Shown here: piece after piece, positions 9,070 to 18,500 of the stretch
Position numbering within the stretch: position 1 is the first letter of the stretch
Layout of the letters: each line of letters starts with the position of its first letter
Source of the DNA: CAVQCX01 sp963711095
Lineage (GTDB): Bacteria > Pseudomonadota > Gammaproteobacteria > Chromatiales > Chromatiaceae
Assembly (NCBI GenBank): GCA_963711095.1
Contig: CAVQCX010000008.1
Location: 195,197 to 259,196, forward strand
Direction of reading: 5' to 3'
Length of the DNA stretch: 64,000 nt
Notes under the pieces: model-generated
Database searches by the model: none
Seen by the model: the letters and a program-made list of their open reading frames with translations, nothing else
Told to the model about the DNA's origin: nothing
Made by a program: the position numbers and the translations under genes

Positions 9070-10252
9070 GTTGAGCTCTCCTCCGCGCTACCGGTCGTCG
9101 GCGACAACCGGGGTCCTTCGCTCTGGCTGACTCCATAGATCCCTATGGGGCCGGCAAAGGTGACTGTTTATTCGGACATACCCTGTAAACCTTCGGCAGC
9201 GGTCTTGCCAGCAACCGGCGGCAGGAGCCTTCTCGCGTCAGCTTGGGCGTTTGCGACGCGAATGCTGCTCGACCAAAAGCCCTGGGAGTTGCACCCCGGC
9301 GATTCTCTGGCACCCCGGGAGAGACGGCCTGCGGGCAACGCCGGCCGACCCGAGATGCGACGTAGGGGGTGACAAGCTCCCAGTGTACAGGGCAGATACA
9401 GCTCCGCCCGGCTGACCCTCGAACATTGCGACAGACTTCGTGTATCCGGCGCCGACCAGGAGCGCCCAAGCGCCTTCCGTGGCTCCCGAAACCAGCTGTT
9501 CAGCGCGTCCGATATCCGACCGGGCCGCTGGGCGATAAGACAAAGACACTCGCCCGTGGGAAGATTAAGGCCGAGGCAGTCGAGGAGATGAGACATACAG
9601 CTTTGGGACGCCCACAACGTCGGAAATCACCAGACACTGGACGAGAGCGGCATCCCTCTGCCCCGGCACCACCGCGCCGCCCCTGGCTCGATGTTTCACG
9701 GCTGCCACAGCGATACGGGGACCCGCTCTCGCCAGCCCCCGGTATTCCGAGCCCCGCGCACCGTCCCTGGCTGCTCGAGCACCCAACCTGCCCGCCATTA
9801 ATAAATAGTCCCGGAGCACAGATCCGTCAAGGAGGGAGTCGATCTGTCGGTGGCGGGCCCAGCGGAGTGGATAACGCGCCGCCGTAGCTACCCTGTCGGC
9901 GGCGCATTTTCCAGTTGCTGCAGCGACGCCCGTGGATCTGCTGCCATTCTTAAGGGCTCTCAAGCCCGGCTCAATGGCACGACGGGGGCGGCGTGTTGGC
10001 GGTCGCCACCGATGCGCCCTCACCCCCGAGTGGCGCCTGCTAAGGCCGAGCGATACGAATTCGTTTTCAACCGCCGCCCGGCTGAGAAGCCACGGGAGGG
10101 CTGAAGCGACCCGGACGACATGATTTGACATCGGAATATGCGAATTCACCGATCTTCCGTGCTGGTGCGGGCATGGTCGCGCGGTCCGGGGCCTCGATGC
10201 CGGGCCGGAGCTGGTTTCGCGCGCAACCGGCGGCGCAGGCTCAAGAGCCGAT
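9070..10252. other. 1.2 kb without a supported gene
   Basis: Several open frames of 80-190 codons exist on both strands, but none has a ribosome-binding site, signal peptide or family motif, and overlapping frames are equally long, as expected of GC-rich non-coding DNA. This could be a decayed gene region. Confidence 0.45.
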
Positions 10253-11500
10253 CTACACGAACAACGCGGCGACGGCGCCGGTCATCAGGGTGGCCAGGGT
10301 GCCCGCGACGATGGACTTGACGCCGAGGTTGACGACCTCGGCGCGCCGCCCGGGCACGATGGCGCCCAGACCCCCGATCATGATGCCCAGGCTGCCCAGG
10401 TTGGCGAAGCCGCACAGGGCGTAGGTCATGATGAGGCGGCTGCGCTGGCTGAGCTCGGCGTCGGGGAGGCGGGCCATCTGCAGGTACGCGAGCAGTTCGT
10501 TCAGCACGATCTTGATGCCCATCAGGCTGCCTGCGGTCTGGGCCTCCGCCCAGGGAATGCCGATCAGCCAGACCACCGGCGCCATGAGCCAGCCAAGCAT
10601 GCGCTCCAGGGTGAGTGCCTGGCCGCCAACCTGGGGCAGCCAGCCGAGCAGCAGATCCGCCAGATGGACGACGGCGACGAACACCACGAGCAACGCCACT
10701 ATGCTGGCGACCAGCCGGATGCCGTCGAGGGTGCCCTGCGTCAGGGCATCGATGCTGCCGGCAGCCGGACTCGGCGGGGGCTCGCCGTCGGCGGTGCCGC
10801 CGCCCGCGTCAGGCACCAACAGATGGGCGATCACCAGGGCGGCGGGCGCCGAGAGCAGAGACGCGGTGAGGATGTGCCCCATGGCATTGGGTAGCACCGG
10901 CCCGAGGATGCTCGCATAGAGGAACATGACCGTGCCGGCGATGGTGGCCATGCCGCAGGTCATCAGGGCGAACAGCTCCGCACGGCTGAGCCGATCCAGA
11001 TAGGGCCGGATCAGCAGCGGGGCCTCGATCATCCCGGCGAAGATGTTGGCCGCGGCCCCGAGACCCAGGGCACCGCCGATGCCCAGGGTCTTCTGCAGCG
11101 CCCAGCCCACGGCGCGCACCACCTGGGGCAGGACCCGCCAGTAAAACAGTAGCGCCGACAGGGCGCTAACCACCAGCAACAGCGGCAGGGCCCGGAAGGC
11201 GAGCACGAAGCTGTTGGCCGGGTATTGGGTCTCGAAGGGGGCATCGCCCCCGCCGAGATAACCAAACACGAAGCTCGTGCCGGCCTCGGTGCCCTGCTGC
11301 AGGGCCACCACTACCTGATTTAGCGCCAGGAACAGCCCCTGAAACACCGGCAGCTTGAGCATCGCGAAAGCCAGCACCAACTGCAGCAGCATGCCCACCA
11401 GCACCGGGCGCAGACGCACCTGCCCACGGCTCTCACTGAACAGCCAGGGGAGGCCGATCAGGACACAGAGGCCGAGCAGGGGCTGGAGGAGCTGAAGCAA
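10253..11500 (-). CDS. nupC: Concentrative nucleoside transporter, NupC/CNT family
   Basis: This inner-membrane transporter of 415 residues matches the CNT family, which imports nucleosides with a proton or sodium gradient. About nine hydrophobic segments run along the whole protein. Family features visible are FVFGYLGGGDAPF near residue 80, the gate-region segment NIFAGMIEAPLLIRPYL, the helix around MTCGMATIAGTVM, and GFANLGSLGIMIGG near the C-terminus. The open frame extends upstream into a repeat array. A TTG at 11500 behind CAGAGGTG gives the length usual for the family and is my choice of start. The gene is alone, downstream of a REP array that separates it from hemN. Confidence 0.88.
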   Translation of the reverse strand: MLQLLQPLLGLCVLIGLPWLFSESRGQVRLRPVLVGMLLQLVLAFAMLKLPVFQGLFLALNQVVVALQQGTEAGTSFVFGYLGGGDAPFETQYPANSFVLAFRALPLLLVVSALSALLFYWRVLPQVVRAVGWALQKTLGIGGALGLGAAANIFAGMIEAPLLIRPYLDRLSRAELFALMTCGMATIAGTVMFLYASILGPVLPNAMGHILTASLLSAPAALVIAHLLVPDAGGGTADGEPPPSPAAGSIDALTQGTLDGIRLVASIVALLVVFVAVVHLADLLLGWLPQVGGQALTLERMLGWLMAPVVWLIGIPWAEAQTAGSLMGIKIVLNELLAYLQMARLPDAELSQRSRLIMTYALCGFANLGSLGIMIGGLGAIVPGRRAEVVNLGVKSIVAGTLATLMTGAVAALFV

Positions 11501-11600
11501 GGGGCACCTCTGGCCGACGAGTAGATGATCGGCGGATTGTAGCGACTGGAGGAGAAAGACCCAACCGGAGGTCGCGGCGGAGCTTGAGGCGTCTCCTATC

Positions 11601-12410
11601 GCGAGCTGGGGCTCGCTCCTACAACCATCCAGGGCTCCGACCCTCCCGCAGGAGGCCAGCCCCCTGGCCAACCCCAGTCGCACCGAAGCCGGCAAGGTCG
11701 CCGAGAGGGCTCGCCTCCCACAAAACAAGAGCCAGGTGGTTGTCTAGAGCTCCTGTCGCGAGCTGGAGCTCGCTCCTACAACCATCCAGGGCTCCGACCC
11801 TCCCGCAGGAGGCCAGCCCCCTGGCCAACCCCAGTCGCACCGAAGCCGGCAAGGTCGCCGAGAGGGCTCGCCTCCCACAAAACAAGAGCCAGGTGGTTGT
11901 CTAAGCCCTGTCGCGAGCTGGAGCCGCTCCTACAACCATCCAGGGCTCCGACCCTCCCGTAGGAGGCCAGCCCCCTGGCCAACCCCAGTCGCACCGAAGC
12001 CGGCAAGGTCGCCGAGAGGGCTCGCCTCCCACAAAACAAGAGCCAGGTGGTTGTCTAGAGCTCCTGTCGCGAGCTGGAGCTCGCTCCTACAACCATCCAG
12101 GGCTCCGACCCTCCTGTAGGAGGCCAGCCCCCTGGCCAACCCCAGTCGCACCGAAGCCGGCAAGGTCGCCGAGAGGGCTCGCCTCCCACAAAATCAAGAG
12201 CCAGGTGGTTGTCTAGAGCTCCTATCGCGAGCTGGAGCTCGCTCCTACAACCATCCAGGGCTCCGACCCTCCTGTAGGAGGCCAGCCCCCTGGCCGATCC
12301 CAGTCGCACCGAAGCCGGCAAGATCGCCGAGAGGGCTCGCCTCCCACAAAATCAAGAGCCAGGTGGTTGTCTAGAGCCCCTATCGCGAGCTGGAGCTCGC
12401 TCCTACAAAA
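11601..12410. repeat. Tandem array of REP-rich 155-158 bp units
   Basis: Five full units start at 11601, 11758, 11913, 12069 and 12227 (GCGAGCTGG landmark), and a partial sixth starts at 12385. Each unit carries three palindromic modules: GCGAGCTGGAGCTCGC followed by TCCTACAA, then AGGAGGCCAGCCCCCTGGCC, and then GAGAGGGCTCGCCTCCCACA. The first resembles the widespread proteobacterial TGTAGGAGCGAGC REP palindrome. Units differ by single substitutions and 1-3 base indels, so the array probably expanded recently. It lies between hemN and nupC. Confidence 0.9.
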
Positions 12411-12421
12411 TCCCGGGGTCC

Positions 12422-13807
12422 TCAGATCACGCGCGAGAAGCTGCGCGAGGGCTGAGCCGGGCTCAGATAGGCGTCGAAGGCCATACAGAGGTTGCGGATC
12501 AACAGGCGCCCCTTGGGCTGCACGTCGATGCGCTCTTCGCCGATCCGCACCAGCCCGTCGGCCTCCATGCCGCGCAGCCTGACCAGCTCCTTGGCAAAAT
12601 AGTCGCCGAAGCGGATCGCCCAGCGCCGCTCCACGCCATCCAGGCTCAGGGTGAAGTGGCAGATCAGTCGGGTGATGACGTCGCGGCGGATCTGGTCGTC
12701 GCGGTTGAGGGTGAGGCCGCGGAACACCGGCAGCTCCCCGGCATCAATGCGCGCGTAGTATTCCTCCAGCGTGCGCAGGTTCTGCGAATAGGTCGGCCCC
12801 ACCATGCCGATGGAGGTCACGCCGATGCCGATGAGGTCGCAGTCGGCGTGGGTAGAATAGCCCTGGAAATTGCGATAGAGGGTACCGTCGCGCTGGGCCA
12901 CCGCCAGCTCATCGTCGGGTCGGGCGAAGTGATCCATGCCAATGTAGACGTAACCGGCGGCCGCGAGCCGCTCCCCGGTCATCTGCAGGATGTCGAGCTT
13001 CTCCTGGGGTGCCGGCAGGTCGGCCGCGTCGATGCGCCGCTGGGGCTTGAAGCGCTCGGGCAGATGGGCGTAGTTGAACACCGAGAGGCGGTCCGGCCCG
13101 AAGTCGACGATGCGCTCAAGGGTGTGCTCGAAGGACTGGCGGGTCTGGAAGGGCAGCCCGTAGATCAGGTCTATGCTGACCGAGCGAAATCCCTGGTCGC
13201 GGGCGGCCTCCAGAACCTCCAGCGTCTCAGCCTCGGTCTGGATGCGGTTGACCGCGCGTTGCACCTGCGGCTCGAAGTCCTGCACCCCGAGGCTCATGCG
13301 ATTGAAGCCCAGGACGCGTAGCAGGGCCACCGTCGCGGCATTCGCCTCTCGCGGATCGATCTCAATCGAATACTCGCCGCTGTCGTCATCGACCAGGGTG
13401 AAATGGCGAGCGGTCTCCGCCATCAGCCCACGCATCTGCGCGTGGCTGATGAACGTGGGGGTACCCCCTCCCCAGTGGAGCTGCTCGACCGGGCGGCTGC
13501 GATCGAAGAGCGCGCCTTGCATGGCAAGCTCCCGGTACACCCGCTCCAAGTAGGGGGGCGCCTTGGTGCGATCCTTGGTGGCGATCTTGTTGCAGGCGCA
13601 ATAGAAGCAGACCGTGTCGCAGAACGGAATGTGAAAGTAGAGCGAGAGCGGATTGCCGCGCTCGTTGGTGCCCAGGGCCGCCGCGCGGTACTCAGCGGGC
13701 CCGAACCCCCCGTGAAACTGCACAGCGGTGGGATAGGAGGTGTAGCGCGGCCCTGACTGGTCGTACTTCTCGATGAGCGTCTGGTCGAATACGAGGGCTT
13801 GTTCCAT
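12422..13807 (-). CDS. hemN: Oxygen-independent coproporphyrinogen III oxidase
   Basis: This 461-residue radical SAM enzyme converts coproporphyrinogen III to protoporphyrinogen IX without oxygen, in haem or bacteriochlorophyll synthesis. The [4Fe-4S] motif is at Cys63, Cys67 and Cys70 in PFCDTVCFYCAC, with the extra Cys72 typical of true HemN. A GGGTPTF SAM-binding segment follows near residue 113. QSGPRYTSYPTA near the N-terminus and the length are also HemN-specific, which separates it from the HemW family. It is the last gene of a three-gene minus-strand run, prmB, a small gene, hemN, with 66 bases between the last two. An anaerobic or microaerobic lifestyle is consistent. Confidence 0.96.
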   Translation of the reverse strand: MEQALVFDQTLIEKYDQSGPRYTSYPTAVQFHGGFGPAEYRAAALGTNERGNPLSLYFHIPFCDTVCFYCACNKIATKDRTKAPPYLERVYRELAMQGALFDRSRPVEQLHWGGGTPTFISHAQMRGLMAETARHFTLVDDDSGEYSIEIDPREANAATVALLRVLGFNRMSLGVQDFEPQVQRAVNRIQTEAETLEVLEAARDQGFRSVSIDLIYGLPFQTRQSFEHTLERIVDFGPDRLSVFNYAHLPERFKPQRRIDAADLPAPQEKLDILQMTGERLAAAGYVYIGMDHFARPDDELAVAQRDGTLYRNFQGYSTHADCDLIGIGVTSIGMVGPTYSQNLRTLEEYYARIDAGELPVFRGLTLNRDDQIRRDVITRLICHFTLSLDGVERRWAIRFGDYFAKELVRLRGMEADGLVRIGEERIDVQPKGRLLIRNLCMAFDAYLSPAQPSRSFSRVI

Positions 13808-13873
13808 GGGGTCTGCTCTTGCCGCCGCCGCGGCGGCTCTACATTAAGGGCTCGCGGGCCGCGCCCGCCCGGG

Positions 13874-14197
13874 TCAGTCCTGCTCCTCGTCGATCTCCAG
13901 ACCCTTGCGGTGGGTGTCGTTGATCTGGCGCAGCAGCGAGTAGAACGGGATCTCGTCGGCATGGGCCGCCGCGACATCCATGAACGGCAGGTCTTCGCGG
14001 CCGAAGGCGTAGCTGCCCGCCCGCATGGCCTGGTAGACCGCGCTGATGCCCTCCTGCAAAGGGCCGAGAAAGGCAGGGAAACGCTGCAGGTCCTCCATCT
14101 CGAACTCCAGGCACTCGCGCAAATCCTGGACTTCGAACACCGCCTGCTTCACCCAGTCGGCGTATTCCTGCGCGCTCTTGGCTCGTCTCAGGGCCAT
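13874..14197 (-). CDS. Conserved small protein of unknown function, 107 aa
   Basis: The ATG lies three bases after the prmB stop codon, so the two are surely translated from one message. The protein is cytoplasmic, largely helical and acidic (segment EVQDLRECLEFEMEDLQRF near residues 22-40), with no signal peptide or cysteine motif. I do not recognise a named family. Its position between prmB and hemN suggests a conserved gammaproteobacterial operon but gives no function. Confidence 0.8.
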   Translation of the reverse strand: MALRRAKSAQEYADWVKQAVFEVQDLRECLEFEMEDLQRFPAFLGPLQEGISAVYQAMRAGSYAFGREDLPFMDVAAAHADEIPFYSLLRQINDTHRKGLEIDEEQD

Positions 14198-14200
14198 GGG

Positions 14201-15124
14201 TCACTCCGCAATGTCCGCCGCGAAAGCGGCTCGATACGCGCCGAGCTGGGCGGCCGTGAGCAGGAACACCCCCTCGCCGCCGCGCTCCAGGTCGAGCCAC
14301 GTGAACGGCACCTCGGGATAACGCTCGGACAGGGCAGCGCCGCTCAGGCCGACCTCGACCAGCATGATACCATCCGGCGCCAGGTGGCTGCCGGCATCGC
14401 GCAGCATGCGCGCTACCAGGTCGAGCCCCTGCTCACCGGCCTCCAGACCCAAGGCGGGCTCATGGCGATACTCCTCAGGCAGCCGCTGCATCTCCTCGCG
14501 GGACACGTAGGGGGGATTGGAGACGATCAGGTCGTAGACGTCGTCCCCTGCCAGGGCCCCGAACAGGTCGGAGTGGATCAGCCGCACCCGCTCTTCCAGA
14601 CCATGGCGCTGCAGGTTGATGCGGGCCACCTCCAGGGCGGGCGCGGAGATGTCGACCGCATCGACCAGCGCATCGGGCAGGAGCCAGGCGCAGGCAATGG
14701 CGATGCAGCCGCTGCCGGTGCACAGGTCCAGGACCCGATGGACCCGCTCGGGCTCGACCCAGGGCGCGAACTGCGCCTGCACCAGCTCGGCAATCGGCGA
14801 GCGCGGCACCAACACTCGCTCATCGACATAAAAGGACAGGCCCGCAAAGTGCGCCTCGTGGGTCAGATAAGGGGCCGGCACCCGCCCTTCGATGCGCCGG
14901 CGCAGCAGCTCGCGCACCGCCTCGCGCTCCCACACGGTGAGCCTGGCATCGAGGTAGGCCGCGGGCAGCTCGTGATCCAGGTGCAGGGCGTGCAGCACCA
15001 GGACGAGGGCCTCGTCGATGGCATTGTCGGTGCCATGGCCGAAGAACGCCCCCGCCTCGTTGAGGCGGCTGGCGCCCCAGCGCACGTAGTCGCGCAGGGT
15101 CAACAGACCGTCGTCTATACCCAT
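14201..15124 (-). CDS. prmB: Ribosomal protein L3 N5-glutamine methyltransferase
   Basis: PrmB methylates a glutamine of ribosomal protein uL3 using SAM. The 307-residue protein has a helical N-terminal domain, a SAM-binding motif around VLDLCTGSGCIAI near residue 130, and the catalytic NPPY in LIVSNPPYVS near residue 200, characteristic of glutamine N5-methyltransferases. The extended N-terminus with DDGLLTLRDYVRWGAS is typical of PrmB rather than PrmC. The open frame starts at a TTG seven codons earlier; the ATG at 15124 is the likelier start. It heads the run with the 107-residue gene and hemN and is divergent from the histidine kinase at 15330. Confidence 0.93.
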   Translation of the reverse strand: MGIDDGLLTLRDYVRWGASRLNEAGAFFGHGTDNAIDEALVLVLHALHLDHELPAAYLDARLTVWEREAVRELLRRRIEGRVPAPYLTHEAHFAGLSFYVDERVLVPRSPIAELVQAQFAPWVEPERVHRVLDLCTGSGCIAIACAWLLPDALVDAVDISAPALEVARINLQRHGLEERVRLIHSDLFGALAGDDVYDLIVSNPPYVSREEMQRLPEEYRHEPALGLEAGEQGLDLVARMLRDAGSHLAPDGIMLVEVGLSGAALSERYPEVPFTWLDLERGGEGVFLLTAAQLGAYRAAFAADIAE

Positions 15125-15329
15125 GATTCCAGAAACCGCGGTCAACCGCTTCGTGCAATGCTCCGGTCAGGATGGTACATGGAAAGGCAAGCCAATTGAT
15201 CCGGGCATCATAGCCAACCCAGGGGGACCACTGAAGCACACGCGGCGCATGGAGATCGCGGGGCGGCTCGGGTAGTATCGGGCACACCCGCCGCGGGCAG
15301 CCGCACGTGGATCCAGGACGAGCGAGGTC

Positions 15330-17282
15330 GTGAGCAAGCGATTCCCCCTACCCCACACCCTGAAGTTCCAGATCACCGCAGCACTCCTGCTGATCCTGTT
15401 GCTGTTCGGGCTGGCCCTTCATCTCACCTCGCGGGCCCTTGAGGAGCAGGGGCATAGCAACATCCTCCTCAATCTCGCCGGCAAGCTCCAGCTCACCTCC
15501 GAGCAGCTGGCGATCCAGGGGATGAACTACAAGGAGAACGCCCCGCGCGACCGCGAGGCCTACCACCGGGACCTGCGGCTCTACTACCAGGACCTGATGG
15601 CCCATGTGATGACCTTCGACCGCATCTCCGAGGCCTTCATGCACGGCAGCTTCGGGCCCCAGCTGACGGGCTTCCCCGGCATGGTGCAGCCCAAGCTGGC
15701 CGCAGACACCCTGGCGGCGGTGGATCGACTCCAGCAGGTCTGGAAGGCCTACCGGGCGGGGCTGGGCAGCGCCCTCGGACCCGACGAGACCATGCCGCTC
15801 CTGGAGCATGGGGCGGCCTTCGTGATCGCCGAGCACGAGCGCCTGAAGCAGGCCACCGACGGACTGATGGACGCCTACCAATCCCAGGTCGCCGAGCAGC
15901 TGAAGCTGATCCACCGCGTCAACGCCGGCGCCTGGCTGGCGGGCGTGCTGATCACCCTGGGCATACTGCTCTGGTTCTTCCTGCGTGTGCTCAAACCCCT
16001 GGACCGGGCGGTCAAGGGGTTCCAGCAGGTGGCCCAGGGCGACTTCGGGCACCAGGTGAGCAGCGCCGGGGATCACGAGATCGCCTGGATGACCGATTCG
16101 TTCAACCGGCTTTCCAGCCGGCTATACGCGTGCTTCCGGTTGATCGACCGCATTCAGCAAGGCAGCGATCTCAATGACACCCTACGCTTTGTGGCCGAGG
16201 AGTTTCCGGCGCTGCTGCCGCTGGATTGGGTGGGTGTGCTGTTCGTCACCGGTAACGGCTCCTCGATCAAGCTCGAGCGGGCCTATGTCGACGGGCACCT
16301 GCAGGTCATCCCCCACCCGCACTTCTCGCTCGAGGGCACCTTGCTGAAGCAGGCCATGGACAGCGGCGAGCCGCTGCACATCCCGGATGTCTCCCAGACC
16401 GGAGGCACCGACCCTCGCTACCGATTTCTCAGGCTGCTCAGCGCATCCGGCGCCAGCGACGCGATCTTCCTGCCGGTCACCGAGCAGAGCCCGCTGCCCG
16501 GCGTGCTGGTGTTCGCCTCGCGCCGTGCCAATACCTATACCCCTGACCACCTGGAGCTGCTCGCCAATATTGCCGGGCTGGTGGCACACAGCTTCGGACG
16601 CACCCTGCGTCTGGCTGAGCACTCGCGCCTGGCCGCGATCGGGCAATTCGCCTCGGGGATCGCCCACGAGCTGCGTAGCCCGCTGACCACTATCAGTCTC
16701 GCGCTGGATTATTTCTGCAAGGCGGACCTCCCCGGGTCCGCGGGCAAGCGTGCGCTACTCGCCAGGCAGGAGGCCGAGCGGGTGGCCAGGCTGCTCGAGG
16801 AGATGCTGGTCTACGCCAAGCCGTTGCGTCTGGCCCTGCAGGAGATCAGCCTGGTAGAGCTGGTTGCGGAATTCATCCAGAGCCAGGCCTCGCTGGCGGC
16901 GCCCCGCTCCCAGACCCTGGAGCTGGCCAACAGCGGCAGCCAGGGCCGGATACTGGGGGACCGAGACCGCTTGCTCCAGGTGCTGATCAACCTGACCCAG
17001 AACGCCTGCGAGGCCGCCCCGCCCGGCAGCCCGATCACCCTGCGCCTGTCCGAGCGCTCCGATCTTGGCACGATCCGCCTGAGCGTCGAGAACCCCGGAC
17101 CCGGGATCTCGGCCGATACCCTGGTGCGCCTGACTGAGCCGTTCTTCACCACCAAGCCGGCGGGCACGGGGCTCGGCCTGGCGATCGTCAAACGCCTGGT
17201 GGACGCCCACGGAGGCGAGCTGCACTGGGAGTCGACGAGCCAGGGCACACGCTTTCAGGTGACCCTGCCCCTGGCCGCCTGA
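15330..17282 (+). CDS. Membrane sensor histidine kinase (HAMP-GAF-HisKA)
   Basis: This 650-residue sensor kinase starts at a GTG preceded by GCGAGG. It has a transmembrane helix at 13-32, a periplasmic domain whose NLAGKLQLTSEQL segment recalls PilJ/NarX-type four-helix sensors, a second helix at about 201-219, a HAMP linker, a GAF domain at about 270-430, and the phospho-acceptor His446 in GIAHELRSPLT. The ATPase domain shows the N box NLTQNACEA near 553 and the G2 motif GTGLGLAIVKRL near 612. No response regulator is adjacent, so it is an orphan kinase whose signal is unknown. It is divergent from prmB, with about 205 bases between them, and converges on iscR. Confidence 0.92.
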   Translation: MSKRFPLPHTLKFQITAALLLILLLFGLALHLTSRALEEQGHSNILLNLAGKLQLTSEQLAIQGMNYKENAPRDREAYHRDLRLYYQDLMAHVMTFDRISEAFMHGSFGPQLTGFPGMVQPKLAADTLAAVDRLQQVWKAYRAGLGSALGPDETMPLLEHGAAFVIAEHERLKQATDGLMDAYQSQVAEQLKLIHRVNAGAWLAGVLITLGILLWFFLRVLKPLDRAVKGFQQVAQGDFGHQVSSAGDHEIAWMTDSFNRLSSRLYACFRLIDRIQQGSDLNDTLRFVAEEFPALLPLDWVGVLFVTGNGSSIKLERAYVDGHLQVIPHPHFSLEGTLLKQAMDSGEPLHIPDVSQTGGTDPRYRFLRLLSASGASDAIFLPVTEQSPLPGVLVFASRRANTYTPDHLELLANIAGLVAHSFGRTLRLAEHSRLAAIGQFASGIAHELRSPLTTISLALDYFCKADLPGSAGKRALLARQEAERVARLLEEMLVYAKPLRLALQEISLVELVAEFIQSQASLAAPRSQTLELANSGSQGRILGDRDRLLQVLINLTQNACEAAPPGSPITLRLSERSDLGTIRLSVENPGPGISADTLVRLTEPFFTTKPAGTGLGLAIVKRLVDAHGGELHWESTSQGTRFQVTLPLAA

Positions 17283-17377
17283 GCGTGAGCGCCGCCTCGG
17301 CCCGAGACCCCTCCCGGACAACCTCCAGGACTGCGCTGCGCGGGCCTGAAGGCCAACGAGCGAGGGGCGTGTACCTC

Positions 17378-17848
17378 TCAGGCGGCGCTACGCGCCTGCT
17401 GCAGCGCGATCTGACGACTCTGTTGGCGCTTGGCGGTCTCCTGCACCGATCCGCGGTTGACAAGGTCGCCGAGGCTGATGCCGCAAAGAAAGTCATAGAT
17501 CTCGGCACTCAGCTCGTCCCAGAGGGTGTGGGTCAAGCAGCGCTGACCCGCATGGCAGTTCTCGCGACCCTTACAGCGGGTGAACTCCACCCACTCGTCG
17601 ACCGCGCAAATGATATTGGCAATGGATATCTGATCGGCCGGGCGGGCCAGATGATAGCCGCCCCCGGGGCCCCGGATTCCCTTGACGAGCTCCTTGTTGC
17701 GCAGACAAGCGAACAATTGCTCCAGATAGGAAAGCGAGATGCCCTGATTGGCCGAGATGTCTGCCAGCGTGACCGGCCCCTGGGACTCGTGCAGGGCCAG
17801 ATCGAGCATGGCGGTGACCGCGTAACGGCCTTTGGTGGAAAGTCTCAT
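17378..17848 (-). CDS. iscR: Iron-sulfur cluster regulator IscR (Rrf2 family)
   Basis: IscR senses cellular iron-sulfur status with its own [2Fe-2S] cluster and controls cluster-assembly genes. From MRLSTKGRYAV the protein has 156 residues, a winged helix at 1-80 and candidate ligands Cys92, Cys98, Cys104 and His107, the positions used in E. coli IscR. The start at 17848 is preferred over an in-frame codon eight residues earlier because GGGGAT precedes it and it matches the family. Unusually, no iscS, iscU or iscA follows; the next feature is the convergent end of the histidine kinase. Two direct repeats upstream may be its autoregulatory sites. The C-terminal tail is Gln/Arg/Ala-rich. Confidence 0.93.
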   Translation of the reverse strand: MRLSTKGRYAVTAMLDLALHESQGPVTLADISANQGISLSYLEQLFACLRNKELVKGIRGPGGGYHLARPADQISIANIICAVDEWVEFTRCKGRENCHAGQRCLTHTLWDELSAEIYDFLCGISLGDLVNRGSVQETAKRQQSRQIALQQARSAA

Positions 17849-17871
17849 GGCGTCATCCCCGTCTCGTGGCA

Positions 17872-17925
17872 TTTCCGAGTGAAATGGTAAGGGATAGCCT
17901 AGCTGTTCCCGAGTGAAATAGTCAA
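17872..17925 (-). promoter_or_regulatory. Two direct repeats upstream of iscR, possible IscR sites
   Basis: On the minus strand ATTTCACTCGGAAA (about 17872-17885) and TTGACTATTTCACTCGGGAA (17906-17925) share ATTTCACTCGG and are spaced about 34 bases apart, 25-75 bases before the iscR start. The second resembles the TTGAC...ACTCGGG part of known type 1 IscR operators in E. coli. Autoregulation is inferred, not shown. Confidence 0.5.
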
Positions 17926-18028
17926 GAACGTTGTGTAAAGCATTTGCACAACCCTATCTAAGACGAGTTAAATAGAATTTTTATTGATTAATCAGTTAGT
18001 TAATGAGTCACCCGTTTGTAAAGGCAGA

Positions 18029-18117
18029 TCACTTTCGGGCGCTCCGGGATGAGTCTGTCGGGACCCTCCGCCGCCAGGAACGCGGCTACCAAGCCTGCTA
18101 CCGGGGAGAGGCCCGGA
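18029..18117. repeat. Degenerate dispersed repeat, copy A
   Basis: This about 90-base stretch (landmark CTGTCGGGACC) resembles 19229-19318 in the same orientation, for example TTTCGGGcGcTCCGgGAtGAG versus TTTCGGGtGgTCCGcGAcGAG. The two copies bracket the DUF1249 gene and a MITE. Nature unknown. Confidence 0.4.
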
Positions 18118-18236
18118 CTTGCCCGCGCAGCAGGACTGGATTCGGACGCAGCTGCGGGAAAGCGGATATCGGCCCGGTTTCCCGATCCATTTGCGCAATG
18201 CATGCCTGCGCCGAGCCCCTGTGGCACCGACCCGAG

Positions 18237-18396
18237 GAGCCTGTCGGACTTTGGATGTCCTACTGCGGAAAATCGGATATCGGCCGGATTTCCCGCTCGA
18301 TCTCGTCAAATAGACTCGGCTATTCTCCTCAATCGAGCGAAAAATCCGCCTCGATCCCGCTTTCCCTCGCTACGAACCCCAAAGTCCGACAGGCTC
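18237..18396. mobile_element. MITE family 1, complete copy, 160 bp
   Basis: The element begins GAGCCTGTCGGACTTTGG and ends with the exact inverse CCAAAGTCCGACAGGCTC, giving 18 bp perfect terminal inverted repeats. It has no coding capacity. A near-identical 160 bp copy lies at 42828-42987 and one end survives near 35168. Flanks here are CGAG on the left and CTAG on the right, an imperfect version of the CTAG duplication seen at the second copy. It is presumably mobilised by a transposase encoded elsewhere. Confidence 0.85.
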
Positions 18397-18500
18397 CTAG
18401 GATTCGCTGCGGCCGAATACGTCATCAAAGCGCTACGAACATTTTCGCTCGTGGACCAAACAGCCGGGCCCCGAGATCGCGCTCGGCGGCGCGCAGCTAG

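Noticed and set aside
9070..10252. Genes suggested by open frames of 172 and 194 codons
   Set aside because: Opposing frames overlap, start sites lack ribosome-binding sites and no motif is seen; typical of GC-rich non-coding DNA.
11601..12410. CRISPR array
   Set aside because: The units are 155-158 bp near-identical tandem copies with no unique spacers and no cas genes, so this is a REP-rich tandem repeat.
13799..15199. 466-codon plus-strand frame across hemN, the small gene and prmB
   Set aside because: It is antisense to three recognised genes and has no motif of its own.
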